From the NCBI GenBank assembly GCA_963703145.1, contig OY969793.1, positions 682,001-746,000 on the forward strand: DNA of 64,000 nt. Direction: 5' to 3'. Numbering within the stretch: position 1 is the first letter of the stretch; each line of letters begins with the position of its first letter. Below are positions 32,361-41,296 of this stretch, in pieces. The notes under the pieces were generated by a model. That model was not told the origin of the DNA, ran no database searches, and worked only from the letters and a program-made list of their open reading frames with translations. The translations under genes and the position numbers were made by a program. This DNA is from Bog-756 sp963703145 (GTDB lineage Bacteria > Actinomycetota > Acidimicrobiia > Acidimicrobiales > RAAP-2).

Positions 32361-33172
32361 GGGTGCCTCCTTTCTTCGTTGTGTCCGTGACTTCGGTCGG
32401 CGCCCAGGACGGCCAGGACGGCCAGGGCGAGGATGGCCAGGATGACGGCACCGGCGTAGGCGCCCACGGCGTTGAGGTTCTCCACGCCGTCCTGGATGAA
32501 CAGGGTCAGGGTCTGGGTGCGTCCGGCGATGGCGCCGCTGACCACCACGACAGCGCCGAACTCACCGAGCACCCTGGCCGTGGTGAGGGTAACCCCGTAG
32601 GCCAGGCTGCGCCGGATGGAGGGCAGGGTGATCCGCCGGAACACCGTGAAGGGCTTGGCCCCGAGGGTGATGGCGGCCTGCTCCTGGTCGGTGCCGATCT
32701 CTTGGAGGACGGGCAGCACCTCGCGCACCACATAGGGGAGGGCGACCGTGGCTGAGGCCATGATGATGCCGGGCACCGAGAAGATGACCTGGATCCCGTG
32801 GGCGGCCAGCCAGTTGCCGAACCAGCCGGTCCGGCCGTAGACGAGGATGAGGGCCAGGCCCACGATGACCGGGGACACCGCCAGGGGCACGTCGACCAGC
32901 GCGTCCAGCAACCAGGCTCCCGGGAAGCGGTGCCGGGACAAGATGAGGGCGACACCGACCCCGAACACGGTGTCGAGCGGCACGGCGATGAGGGCCACGA
33001 TGAAGGTGAGCCACAGAGCGTGGAGCGCGTCCGGCGTGGTGACCGCGTCCCAGGCGGCTCCGAAGCCGTGCTGGAAGGCCCGGAAGAAGATGGAGCCCAC
33101 CGGCACCACCACCAACAGGGCCAGGTAGCCGAGGGCACCGATGCGCAGCGGCCATCGCCAGGGCGAGCTCAT
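32270..33172 (-). CDS. cysW: Sulfate ABC transporter permease CysW
   Basis: 300 aa, six-TM permease. The EAA loop that contacts CysA reads EQAAITLGAKPFTVFRRITLPSIRRSLAYG, followed by LTTARVLGEFGAVVVVSG, the CysW-type signature. The ATG overlaps the CysT stop (ATGA). The last 40 or so residues after LAVLAVLGADRSHGHNEE are Pro/Ser/Arg-rich and are translated from the cysA start region in another frame, so the native C-terminus is probably near 32370. A lost stop or a small indel is possible. Confidence 0.9.
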   Translation of the reverse strand: MSSPWRWPLRIGALGYLALLVVVPVGSIFFRAFQHGFGAAWDAVTTPDALHALWLTFIVALIAVPLDTVFGVGVALILSRHRFPGAWLLDALVDVPLAVSPVIVGLALILVYGRTGWFGNWLAAHGIQVIFSVPGIIMASATVALPYVVREVLPVLQEIGTDQEQAAITLGAKPFTVFRRITLPSIRRSLAYGVTLTTARVLGEFGAVVVVSGAIAGRTQTLTLFIQDGVENLNAVGAYAGAVILAILALAVLAVLGADRSHGHNEERRHPWRSPSDPSPSVSVTPSHSTTSPSMSPTAP

Positions 33173-34029
33173 ATCGACTCACTGATGGAGAAGCGCCGAC
33201 GCAGGAGGCCGATACCCAACAACACGATGAGGGCGATGCCCACCAGCACCACCGAGATGGCCGCCGCCCCGGTGAGATCGTCACTCTGGGACAGGCTGTA
33301 GATCCACGAGGACGCCACCTCGGTCTTGAACGGGACGTTGCCCGAGATCAGCACCACCGAGCCGAACTCGCCGACGGCCCGGGCGAACGCCAGTCCGGCA
33401 CCGGCCAGCATGGCGGGTGCAATGCCGGGGAGGATGACCCGCCGCAGCACGCCGGCCGACGACGCGCCGAGCGAGGCGGCTGCCTCCTCGATCTCCCGGT
33501 CGAGCTCGGCCAGCACCGGCTGGACCGAGCGCACCGAGAACGGGAGGGTGACGAAGGCCAGTGCGAACAGGATCCCGACCGGCGTGCCGGCCACGTTCAG
33601 GTGGAACGGACTGTCCGGACCGTAGAGGGAGAGCAGGGTCAGGCCCGCCACCACGGTGGGCAGGGCGAAGGGGAGGTCGATGACGGCGTTCACGATCGAC
33701 TTGCCCCGGAAGTCGTCACGGACGAGCACCCAGGCGATGACCAGCCCGGCCAGCGCATTGAAAGCCGCCACGGCCAGGGAGCACCACAAGGTGAGCTTCA
33801 AGGCGGCGACCGCCTCGGGCTGGGACACGGCCTGCCAGAACGAGCCGAACCCGTTGGTGAAGGCATGGGAGAGCAGCGCGGCCAAGGGCAGGATGACCAG
33901 CAGGCTCAGATAGGTGACGAGGAGGGCCGGACCGCCCACGTGACCCAGTACCCGGGCGAACCGGTGAGGTTTGGCCGGACGGTCCTCCGGTTCCAGAGGC
34001 GCTACGGGACGGACGGCGAGATCAACCAC
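33169..34029 (-). CDS. cysT: Sulfate ABC transporter permease CysT
   Basis: 286 aa from a GTG at 34029 that overlaps the end of the binding-protein gene by 8 bp. The long open frame upstream runs through the binding protein and is not real. Six TM segments are clear: SLLVILPLAALLSHAF, LTLWCSLAVAAFNALAG, IVNAVIDLPFALPTVVAGLTLL and others. The EAA loop is EIEEAAASLGASSAGVLRRVILPGIAPAML, followed by LAFARAVGEFGSVVLISGN. It pairs with CysW as the heterodimeric sulfate channel. All four transporter genes overlap or nearly overlap, marking one operon. Confidence 0.92.
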   Translation of the reverse strand: MVDLAVRPVAPLEPEDRPAKPHRFARVLGHVGGPALLVTYLSLLVILPLAALLSHAFTNGFGSFWQAVSQPEAVAALKLTLWCSLAVAAFNALAGLVIAWVLVRDDFRGKSIVNAVIDLPFALPTVVAGLTLLSLYGPDSPFHLNVAGTPVGILFALAFVTLPFSVRSVQPVLAELDREIEEAAASLGASSAGVLRRVILPGIAPAMLAGAGLAFARAVGEFGSVVLISGNVPFKTEVASSWIYSLSQSDDLTGAAAISVVLVGIALIVLLGIGLLRRRFSISESI

Positions 34030-35053
34030 TCGCCGTCGAGACGCCGAGGCCCTGCTCGATCTTGGCCACGACGCCGGTGCTCGGGGTGAAGAACACGGTG
34101 TTGACCTTGGTCCAGCCGCCGAGGCTGTCGATGGTGAACAGCTTCTTGGGCTTGGGGAACTTGAACTGGGCGGCCACACTCGGGAGCACGGGCCGGTAGC
34201 CCTGCTTGCCCCAGACCTTCTGCCCCGCCGGGGAGAGGAGGTAGGTCACGAAGGCCTTGGCCGCGGCCGGGTTGGAGGCCTTGGTGGTCACCGCGATGGG
34301 GTTCTGGATGAGGATGGTCTGGGGCGGAGTGATGATGGAGACGGGCTCGCCCTTGGACTTGGCGTAGAGGGCGTCGTCCTCGTAGTCGAGCAGCACGTCG
34401 CCCTCACCGGACAAGAAGGTCTGGAGGGCGTTGCTGGCGCTGCTCGGCTGGGAGACGGTGTTCTTCAGCAATTTCGTGAGGTAGGCGGTGGCCTGGGCTT
34501 TGGACTTGCCCTGGTTGAGCTGGGCCCCGTAGGCCGCCATGAGGTTCCACTTGGCGCTGCCCGAGCTGAACGGGTTGGGGGTGATCACCTTCACGCCGCT
34601 GGCGACCAGGCTGGCCCAGCTGGTGATGTGCTTGGGATTGCCCGGCCGCACGACGAAGGACACGATCGAGTTGGTCACCATCCCCTTGGTAGGGCCCGAC
34701 GCCCACTTGACCGAGACGATGCCGGCCTTCACCAACTTGTTCATGTCGGGGGAGAGCGAGAAGTTGACCACTTCGGCCGGGAGCCCGTCGACCACCGAGG
34801 TGGCCTGGGAGCCCGAGGCCCCGAAGGACTGCGAGAAGGTGACAGCACTCCCGGCACTGGTGGCATTGAACGCCTTGATCAGGGCGGCATAGGCCGGCTT
34901 GGGGGTGGAGTAGGCCACGAGGGATACCGAACCACTGGCCGCGCCGGCAGTTGTGGGAATGGCCAGCCCTGTGCCCAGGGCCGCCGCCAGGAGGGCGCCG
35001 GCCGCGACCTTCCGGTTCTTCAGGGGTGTGAGCAGGTGGGGGAATCGGTGCAC
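34022..35053 (-). CDS. Sulfate ABC transporter substrate-binding protein
   Basis: 343 aa from a GTG at 35053 preceded by AGAAGGA. A Sec signal (VAAGALLAAALGTGLAIPTTAGAASG) is followed by the class II sulfate-binding fold: VSLVAYSTPKPAYAALI, then FGASGSQATSVVDGLPAEVVNFSL. NPFSSGSAKWNLMAAYGA and GEGDVLLDYEDDAL are the two conserved ligand-contact blocks of the Sbp/CysP family. No lipobox Cys is evident, so membrane retention would need another route. It leads the cys operon and is divergent from an arylsulfatase, with 192 bp in between. Confidence 0.92.
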   Translation of the reverse strand: MHRFPHLLTPLKNRKVAAGALLAAALGTGLAIPTTAGAASGSVSLVAYSTPKPAYAALIKAFNATSAGSAVTFSQSFGASGSQATSVVDGLPAEVVNFSLSPDMNKLVKAGIVSVKWASGPTKGMVTNSIVSFVVRPGNPKHITSWASLVASGVKVITPNPFSSGSAKWNLMAAYGAQLNQGKSKAQATAYLTKLLKNTVSQPSSASNALQTFLSGEGDVLLDYEDDALYAKSKGEPVSIITPPQTILIQNPIAVTTKASNPAAAKAFVTYLLSPAGQKVWGKQGYRPVLPSVAAQFKFPKPKKLFTIDSLGGWTKVNTVFFTPSTGVVAKIEQGLGVSTASG

Positions 35054-35245
35054 GGAGTTATTCCTTCTCTAACTGGTCATCTTTAGCGAGTCACTAGGAT
35101 CTGTAGGGAGACAGAGGCTACCTCCTGGTGGTCTTCGCTGCACCTCGGAACACACAAATCGAGGTCAGAAGGGGCGTCCCCGACATCAGTGCGGCCGGTC
35201 TGGCCTGGGTAGCATCGGCCGGACTCGATAAGGGGAGACATACAG

Positions 35246-36781
35246 ATGGCTCATGACCCGGTAGTGGCCGAGACGGTCCGCGACAGAGACAGCCTCGAGC
35301 CGCACTTCGTGCTGGAGGACCAAGAGGCACGGGCCGCAGCGGTCTTGGATGCCTACCGGGGGAGCACCGGCAAGCGCCCGAACGCCGTCGTCATCCTCTT
35401 CGACGATGTCGGGTGGGGTGACTTCGGCTGCTACGGCGGGGGCGTGGCTGTCGGGGCGCCTACCCCCAATATCGACCGGCTGGCCCGGCGGGGCAAGCTG
35501 CTCACCTCCTGTTACTCAGAACCGTCGTGCACGCCGTCGCGCGCTTCGCTGATGACCGGCCGCCTGCCCATGCGCCACGGCCTGTTGCGCCCACCGATGT
35601 ACGGACAGCCCGGCGGCCTGGACGGCGAGATGACCCTGGCCGAGCTGCTGTCTGGGGCCGGGTACGTCACCCAGGCGGTGGGCAAGTGGCATATCGGGGA
35701 GAACGTCGAGTCTCAGCCGCAGAACGTGGGCTTCGATGACTTCTACGGCTTCTTGTCGGTGTCGGACATGTACACCGAGTGGCGCGACCCCAACTTCTTC
35801 CCCGAGATCGTCTACAGCGAAGAGCGCACCAAGTGGGTGGAGAACCTGCCCTTCAACAAGTGCTTCGTCCACGCCGCAAAGGGCGGCGAGACTGAGAACG
35901 TGGAGGAGGTGACGGTGCCGGTGTTGTCGCTCCTCGACGACAAGTGGGCCGACTACTCACTGGCGTTCATCCGCCGGATGGCCGAGCCCCTGCCCGCCGA
36001 CCGGCAGCCATGGTTCCTCTACCACTGCACCCGGGGCGCCCACTTCGACAACTACCCCCACGAGCGGTTCTTGGGATCGTCCCCGGCCAAGCACCCCTAC
36101 AAGGACACCATCATCGAGCTCGATGACATCGTGGGGAGGTTGGTGGCCGAGCTGGAGTCGACCGGCCAGCTGGAGGACACCCTGATCTTTCTGTCCTCGG
36201 ACAACGGCCCCGAGATGGAGACCTGGCCCGACGCGGCCTACTCGCCGTTCCGCAGCGCCAAGGGCTCGACGTGGGAGGGAGGCCAGCGGGTGCCGGGCAT
36301 CGTGGCCTGGGATGGGGTCATCGCCCCGGACATCGCCACCGACGGTCTGTTCTCCCAGATGGACCTGTTCAACACCGTGCTGCACCTGGCCGGGGCCGAG
36401 GGTGCGGTACCCGAGGACCGCTACATCGACGGCGTCGACCAGACCTCGTTCCTCTTGGACCCCGAGGGCGTGTCCAACCGCAAGTACCTCTACTACTGGC
36501 TGACCAACGTGTTCTCGGCCCTCCGGGTGGGGGAGTGGAAGTTCATGGTGGCCTCCACGTCGGACGACGACCGGGACTGCTTCAACCTGGGCGGGTTCAC
36601 CGGCGTGACCCAGAAGTACTCCCACGGGCGCCTCTACAACCTCTACCTCGACCCCAAGGAGAGCCACAGCTACATGATCCGCAAGCTGGCCTACATCGAC
36701 AGCTTCACCAGTGGGATCGCCAAGCACTTCATGTCGTTCGGCAAGTACCCGCCGAAACAGCCCATCGCCGCCATGCAGTAG
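35246..36781 (+). CDS. Arylsulfatase-type sulfatase
   Basis: 511 aa, formylglycine-dependent sulfatase that frees sulfate from organic sulfate esters. The signature SCTPSRASLMTGR carries Cys95, the residue converted to formylglycine, within C-T-P-S-R. The metal-binding start is VVILFDDVGWGDFGCYGG (48-65). GKWHIGE (about 147-153) and LSSDNGPEMETW supply other active-site residues. No signal peptide is seen, so it may act in the cytoplasm or leave by another route. ATG at 35246 follows GGGGAG. Being divergent from the sulfate uptake operon, it fits a sulfur-scavenging unit. The formylglycine-generating enzyme is not in the window. Confidence 0.93.
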   Translation: MAHDPVVAETVRDRDSLEPHFVLEDQEARAAAVLDAYRGSTGKRPNAVVILFDDVGWGDFGCYGGGVAVGAPTPNIDRLARRGKLLTSCYSEPSCTPSRASLMTGRLPMRHGLLRPPMYGQPGGLDGEMTLAELLSGAGYVTQAVGKWHIGENVESQPQNVGFDDFYGFLSVSDMYTEWRDPNFFPEIVYSEERTKWVENLPFNKCFVHAAKGGETENVEEVTVPVLSLLDDKWADYSLAFIRRMAEPLPADRQPWFLYHCTRGAHFDNYPHERFLGSSPAKHPYKDTIIELDDIVGRLVAELESTGQLEDTLIFLSSDNGPEMETWPDAAYSPFRSAKGSTWEGGQRVPGIVAWDGVIAPDIATDGLFSQMDLFNTVLHLAGAEGAVPEDRYIDGVDQTSFLLDPEGVSNRKYLYYWLTNVFSALRVGEWKFMVASTSDDDRDCFNLGGFTGVTQKYSHGRLYNLYLDPKESHSYMIRKLAYIDSFTSGIAKHFMSFGKYPPKQPIAAMQ

Positions 36782-36853
36782 ATCCGGTCACCGCCACTCG
36801 GCCTTCGGCCCAAGCAGCGATTGAGGTCCTCCGCTTCTCGGCCGTCATCCGGT

Positions 36854-38344
36854 TTAGGACGGGAAGGCGACCTGATTGGCCTGGGCCAGCAGCTCTTGCC
36901 GGTCGGCGGCGAGGACTGCCCCCTTGGCGATGGCCTTGGTGAGACTGGCTCGGTAGGCGGTGAGGTAGCCGGCCTTGGTGCGGTAGAGCTGGGCGAGGGT
37001 CTGCTGACTGAATGCGGTGGACGAACCGAACAGCGAGCAGAGCTCGCTGGTGCCAGCCGGTGCTGCCCCCGAGAGGGTCGACACCGGGACGTCGACGGCC
37101 GGGGTTCGCACCCCGCCGATCACGTTGCCGTGGCTGTCAAGGGCCAGTGCGGCCGGGTTGGTCGCTGACAGCTTGAAGGGCGGGGGAGTGGGGGGCGGCG
37201 TGCCGTGCGTCACCCAGTTGCCGAAGGCGGTGAAGGCGGCCTGGACCACGGTGTGCTGGGGTCCGTCGTTGATGGGCGTCGTGCAGCCGAGGATGTGGGC
37301 GGCTGACCCCACCAGGTAGGCATCGGCGTGGGAGGTGCCCGCCACCTCCCAGGTCCGGATGCGCGTGGTGTTGGGCTGCTGGGCCGGGGCGTAGCCGAGG
37401 GCGATCAGATCGGTCTGGGTCTCGAACATGAACACCGGGACGGACAGGTCGGACCGGATCCGCAGGTTCTTCGGACCCGGTGAGGCCGAGGTGATGGATG
37501 ATCCGCTGAGCGAGGCCCCGCTGCCGCCTCGGCTGTGGATGAAGATGCCGTCGAAGGTGTGGGTCCGGGGCTGGATGGCGTCGGCGAACGTCGTCAGGTA
37601 GAAGGCCGACTGGGACTCGCCCGTCGCCACCACGTGCTTGGGGTGCAGTCCCCCGAGAGTCGGATTCTTCGGATTCCGGAGCGACTTCCCGATCTGGGCG
37701 AACAGGTCGAGCGCATACTGGTCGCCCGGGTGGGTCAGCGTGCCGTAGCGGGCCGGCTCCGCGCCGACCAGGCCACCCGACGTGCCGGCCTCGACCGAGC
37801 CCAGGATGGGCGTGCCGCCGACGACCCCGAGAGCCTGGGCTGACACGGCCACATAGGCGTAGCCGTCCCGCATCAGCATGGGGTTCAGGTAGTCCCAGTC
37901 CGGCGCGGACTCGCCGCTCGAGACGTTCATCCACTCGACGATCACCGTGCCGTTGAAGTGAGCGGGATTGGCCGGCCTGCGGACCAGGATCCTGGTCCGG
38001 TAGGGGGCGCTGGCCGCCGGTGCGATCGACCACTTGCCGTTGCTCGGTTCGCTGGCGGCGGTAAAGGCAGTGGCCGTGCCCTGGGCGAAGAACTCCTGTT
38101 CGACATAACCATGGGCTGCGAGGTTGGTCGGTAGGGCCGAGAGCGGCTCGACCACGTGGCCGACGGTGATGGGGCCACTGATGGTGGCGGCCGCCTGATA
38201 GTTCGCTGGTGCGGCTGGTGCGGCTGGTGCGGCTGGTGCGGCTGGTGCGGTCTCGGCTGAGGCCGTGCCCCCCAGGCCGGCGACGGATACGAGACCGGCG
38301 GCGACCAGCCCCACCACGGCCAGCACCGTGCCAATCCGGGTCAT
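36854..38344 (-). CDS. Secreted alpha/beta hydrolase-domain protein (Abhydrolase_10-like)
   Basis: 496 aa from the ATG at 38344. A signal peptide (TVLAVVGLVAAGLVSVAGLGGTASA) is followed by an Ala-Pro tandem repeat and a large hydrolase domain. TVIVEWMNVSSGESAPDWDYL and HVVATGESQSAFYLTTFADAI supply the oxyanion and nucleophile-type (GxSxS) blocks, and WEVAGTSHADAYLVG a possible His. This pattern matches the Abhydrolase_10 group, whose substrates are unknown. Only weak RBS candidates exist; GTG 38374 is an alternative start. The frame open to 38494 would overlap the toxin-antitoxin promoter. Confidence 0.75.
   Translation of the reverse strand: MTRIGTVLAVVGLVAAGLVSVAGLGGTASAETAPAAPAAPAAPAAPANYQAAATISGPITVGHVVEPLSALPTNLAAHGYVEQEFFAQGTATAFTAASEPSNGKWSIAPAASAPYRTRILVRRPANPAHFNGTVIVEWMNVSSGESAPDWDYLNPMLMRDGYAYVAVSAQALGVVGGTPILGSVEAGTSGGLVGAEPARYGTLTHPGDQYALDLFAQIGKSLRNPKNPTLGGLHPKHVVATGESQSAFYLTTFADAIQPRTHTFDGIFIHSRGGSGASLSGSSITSASPGPKNLRIRSDLSVPVFMFETQTDLIALGYAPAQQPNTTRIRTWEVAGTSHADAYLVGSAAHILGCTTPINDGPQHTVVQAAFTAFGNWVTHGTPPPTPPPFKLSATNPAALALDSHGNVIGGVRTPAVDVPVSTLSGAAPAGTSELCSLFGSSTAFSQQTLAQLYRTKAGYLTAYRASLTKAIAKGAVLAADRQELLAQANQVAFPS
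38205..38249 (-). repeat. Five tandem copies of a 9-bp unit coding for Ala-Pro-Ala
   Basis: GCTGGTGCG (plus strand) is repeated five times without change, at 38205, 38214, 38223, 38232 and 38241. It encodes an Ala-Pro linker just after the signal peptide of the hydrolase. Perfect short repeats like this can change copy number by slippage. Confidence 0.9.
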
Positions 38345-38462
38345 GCTCCTCGGGGGGCGGGGGTTGTTCTGCACGGCGGCATCGTATCGGTGGGATACGG
38401 CTGGTGCCCGGTCAGCACTCGCCGGCCTGACCGAGTAGTTCGACCGGTCGGCCCGATGACAA

Positions 38463-38498
38463 TGTGTACACAAAAAATGATCATAGTGGTACACTATG
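38463..38498 (+). promoter_or_regulatory. Twin palindromic operator over the start of a toxin-antitoxin operon
   Basis: A perfect 10-bp palindrome (TGTGTACACA, 38463-38472) is followed by a 17-bp inverted repeat, CATAGTGGTACACTATG (38482-38498, 7-bp arms around GTA). The second repeat contains the antitoxin ATG (38496-38498). Both share the GTACAC core. Antitoxins of the Phd/VapB type usually bind such sites to repress their own operon. Confidence 0.65.
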
Positions 38499-38759
38499 GC
38501 CGTGGATGTGGGTGTTCGAGAACTCCGGGACCATCTGGCCTCCTACCTCGAGGAGGTTCGGGGCGGTCGTGAGGTCGTCGTGACGGAACGGGGCAGGGCG
38601 GTCGCCCGAATCATCTCGATCGGTGGGGGGAGGGTCATCGACCAACTCATCGCAGAGGGGGTAGTCGCTCCGGCCGCCACGTCCCGTCGGGTGGCTCCCC
38701 GGCAGCGGATCCCTGCCACCGAGGCCGTCAGTCCACTTGTCGGCGAACAGCGACAGTGA
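38496..38759 (+). CDS. Phd/YefM-type antitoxin
   Basis: 87 aa. VGVRELRDHLASYLEEVRGGREVVVTERGRAVARII is the Phd/YefM DNA-binding fold, and the basic C-terminus would bind and neutralise the toxin. The stop overlaps the toxin start (GTGA). ATG at 38496 lies inside an inverted repeat; GTG 38502 is a later alternative. The product probably binds its own promoter as an autorepressor. Paired with a PIN toxin, so a VapBC-like module with a Phd-type antitoxin. Confidence 0.85.
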   Translation: MAVDVGVRELRDHLASYLEEVRGGREVVVTERGRAVARIISIGGGRVIDQLIAEGVVAPAATSRRVAPRQRIPATEAVSPLVGEQRQ

Positions 38760-39187
38760 TCGCCTACTTCGATACGTCCGCGCTGATCCCCCTGGTGATC
38801 GATGAGACGACGAGCGACCGGGCAACCCGGCTCTGGGAGATGGCCGACCACGTGGTCTCGTCCCGGTTGATCTATGCCGAGGCACGAGCAGCATTGGGGA
38901 TGGCTCAACGCCTGGGACGGATCGACCGTGCCGGCCTGCGGGACGGTGTCGAGGCGCTCGAGTTGCTGATGGATGATCTGTCGTGTGTCGAGGTAACGGC
39001 GGGCCTAGTCCGGGATGCGGGGAGCCTGGCTGACTCCGAGGCGCTTCGGGGCTACGACGCCATCCACCTCGCCTCGGCCCGATTGGTCGACGATGGTGAC
39101 CTTGTCATGGTGGCGGGCGATGGCGAGTTGATCCATGCGGCGAGGCACGTCGGAGTGGCCACCGCGGCGCTGTTCGATCTCGACTGA
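38756..39187 (+). CDS. PIN-domain toxin (VapC-type ribonuclease)
   Basis: 143 aa. PIN-domain acidic residues are seen: Asp6 (AYFDTSALI), Glu42 (YAEARAAL), Asp101 (GYDAIHLASA) and Asp122 (VAGDGELI). These bind Mg and cut RNA, commonly tRNA or rRNA. The GTG start overlaps the antitoxin stop by 4 bp, giving coupled translation. The unusual UAA-anticodon tRNA in this window is one conceivable target but nothing supports that directly. Confidence 0.88.
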   Translation: MIAYFDTSALIPLVIDETTSDRATRLWEMADHVVSSRLIYAEARAALGMAQRLGRIDRAGLRDGVEALELLMDDLSCVEVTAGLVRDAGSLADSEALRGYDAIHLASARLVDDGDLVMVAGDGELIHAARHVGVATAALFDLD

Positions 39188-39313
39188 GAGAGCCCTCCAC
39201 GTTCTTCCGGTCCGCTCTGGATGACGCCGGAGAACACCCGCACGATCAGTCTTGGCCAGGGTAGGTCCGCTACCGTTCCTTCCGAGCCGCGTTCGTGGAT
39301 CGGGAGGTGGGGG

Positions 39314-41155
39314 ATGCTGACACGGCGAGAGTTGCTGAAAGGTGGGGGAGCGGCCGCGGTGAGCAGCCTGGCCCTGTCCACGCTGGGGCCGGGCACCGCG
39401 CCCGCATCGGCCACCGCAGAACTGCTGGCCAACACCAGTGCTGTGCCACGGCGCCGAGGACCGGGGCCGCTCTACTGGAGCACCTACGGCTACAACAACC
39501 AGTACAACGCCGCCATGCCGGAGGAGGTCTGGAAGGCCCACGTGGACTGGGTGGCTGACACCTTCCTGCCCTACGGCTACCGCATGGTCTGCACCGACGG
39601 GTGGCTCGACAAGACCACGGTGGTTACCCCGCACGGGTACATCACGAGCTTCCAGGACGACTGGGTCCACGACTGGGCCTGGTGGGCCGAGTACGTGGCG
39701 TCCCGTGGGCTCGAGCTCGGCGTCTACTACAACCCGCTGTGGACGACCCGGTCGACGGTGGCCGACCCGTCGATCACTGTGGTGGGTCGACCCGATATCA
39801 AGGTGGCCGACATCGTCAATCCCGGCGACTACCAGAGTCCGGGCAGTGACCTGTGGTGGGTCGACGTCACCCGCGACGGGGCCGAGGAGTACGTGAAGGG
39901 GTACGTCGCCTACTTCCGGGACCTCGGGGTCACTTTCTTACGCATCGACTTCCTGGCCTGGTACGAGTTGGGCTGGGACCAGAGCGAGGGCACCATGTGC
40001 CCGGCCCACGGCCGGGAGAACTACGTGAAGTCCCTGTCCTGGATGCGTGAGGCGGCCGGGCCCATGCAGCTCAGCCTGGTGATGCCCAACTTGTTGAACC
40101 ACGGCGAGGCCGAGCGGCGCTACGGCGATCTGATCCGCATCGACAACGACGCCAGCTTCGGTACCTGGTACATCTTGAGCGACGGGCCCCAGAACTGGCA
40201 GCCCATCTGGTCCCAGTGGAACAACCCGTTCCTCGGGTTCACCGGCTTCTCGGACCTCGCCGGTCCCGGCCAGGTGATCCTCGACGGGGACCCCGTGGCC
40301 ATCAGCTCGTTTGCCAACGACGGGGAGCGGGAGTCGGCCATCTCGCTGTTCACCATGGCCGGTGCGGCCCTGGCCATCGCCGACCGGGTGGACACCATCG
40401 GGCCCAACGCCCGGTTCTTCCAGAACCACGAGGTGCTGGCGCTGCATCACGCGGGCCTGGTGGGCAAGCCCCTCTACAACAGCACCCACGCCTTCTCCTA
40501 CGACGCCACCAGCCGCGACCCGGAACGGTGGACCGGCCAGCTCCCCGACGGGACGTGGGTGGTCGGCCTGTTCAACCGGGACAAGGGGCCAGCCCCCACC
40601 ACCAAGGCCGTCGATTTCGCCGCCGACCTGGGCCTGTCGGGTCCGGCCGCGGTCCGTGACGTCTGGGCCCACCAGGACCACGGCACCATGACCCGGTGGT
40701 CGGTGGACCTCGCACCCCACGCCTGCTCCCTGGTGACGGTGACCCCGAGCGGGCCTGCCAGCTTCCAGGCCGACGTCGGGGCGTGGACAGGATCTGCCCG
40801 CTTCGACAACACCGTCACCGGCCACACCGGACGGGGCTACGTCACCGGCCTGGACAACCCGGGGAGCGGCGTCACCGTGGTCATCGCCGCCCCGAAGGCC
40901 GGGCGCCACACTCTCCGCTGTCGGGTGGCCAACGCCACCGGGGGTGCGTCGACCCTGACGGTTACCACTACCGAGGCCACGACCGGGAACCACCTGGGTT
41001 CGGCCTCACTGCGCGTGGCGAGCACCGATCACTGGGCGGCATGGCAGACCATCCCGGTCACCGTCGACCTCACCGACGGCGACACCATGGTCACGCTGTC
41101 CCACGAGCCCGCCGACGTCGGCAGCGTGAACGTCGACTGGGTCAGCCTGGATTGA
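39314..41155 (+). CDS. Tat-exported glycoside hydrolase, alpha-galactosidase/clan GH-D-like, with C-terminal CBM
   Basis: 613 aa from the ATG at 39314, with GGGAGGTGGGGG upstream. A twin-arginine signal (LTRRELLKGGGAAAVSSLALS) starts the protein. The catalytic barrel has YRMVCTDGWLD and GLELGVYYNPLW. FLRIDFLAWYELG (near residues 208-220) holds the likely nucleophile Asp, and LIRIDNDASFGTWYI the region of the acid/base. This resembles GH27-type enzymes. The last 130 residues, SARFDNTVTGHTGRGYVTGL and SVNVDWVSLD, match a CBM35-like carbohydrate-binding module. One Leu codon (39938-39940) is the rare TTA. It probably degrades an extracellular alpha-linked glycan. Confidence 0.8.
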   Translation: MLTRRELLKGGGAAAVSSLALSTLGPGTAPASATAELLANTSAVPRRRGPGPLYWSTYGYNNQYNAAMPEEVWKAHVDWVADTFLPYGYRMVCTDGWLDKTTVVTPHGYITSFQDDWVHDWAWWAEYVASRGLELGVYYNPLWTTRSTVADPSITVVGRPDIKVADIVNPGDYQSPGSDLWWVDVTRDGAEEYVKGYVAYFRDLGVTFLRIDFLAWYELGWDQSEGTMCPAHGRENYVKSLSWMREAAGPMQLSLVMPNLLNHGEAERRYGDLIRIDNDASFGTWYILSDGPQNWQPIWSQWNNPFLGFTGFSDLAGPGQVILDGDPVAISSFANDGERESAISLFTMAGAALAIADRVDTIGPNARFFQNHEVLALHHAGLVGKPLYNSTHAFSYDATSRDPERWTGQLPDGTWVVGLFNRDKGPAPTTKAVDFAADLGLSGPAAVRDVWAHQDHGTMTRWSVDLAPHACSLVTVTPSGPASFQADVGAWTGSARFDNTVTGHTGRGYVTGLDNPGSGVTVVIAAPKAGRHTLRCRVANATGGASTLTVTTTEATTGNHLGSASLRVASTDHWAAWQTIPVTVDLTDGDTMVTLSHEPADVGSVNVDWVSLD

Positions 41156-41296
41156 CCTCGACGAGTCGGGCCCCGAACCGTTCGTGGTGTGAGGGAGACG
41201 GGGACGGACCCGGTGGTCTGCACCCCGAGCCTGGGTGGGCCCGGGTCACCCCGTGCTCAGGACCGGGGGAGGCGGCGGTACCGTGACAGGTACGCC

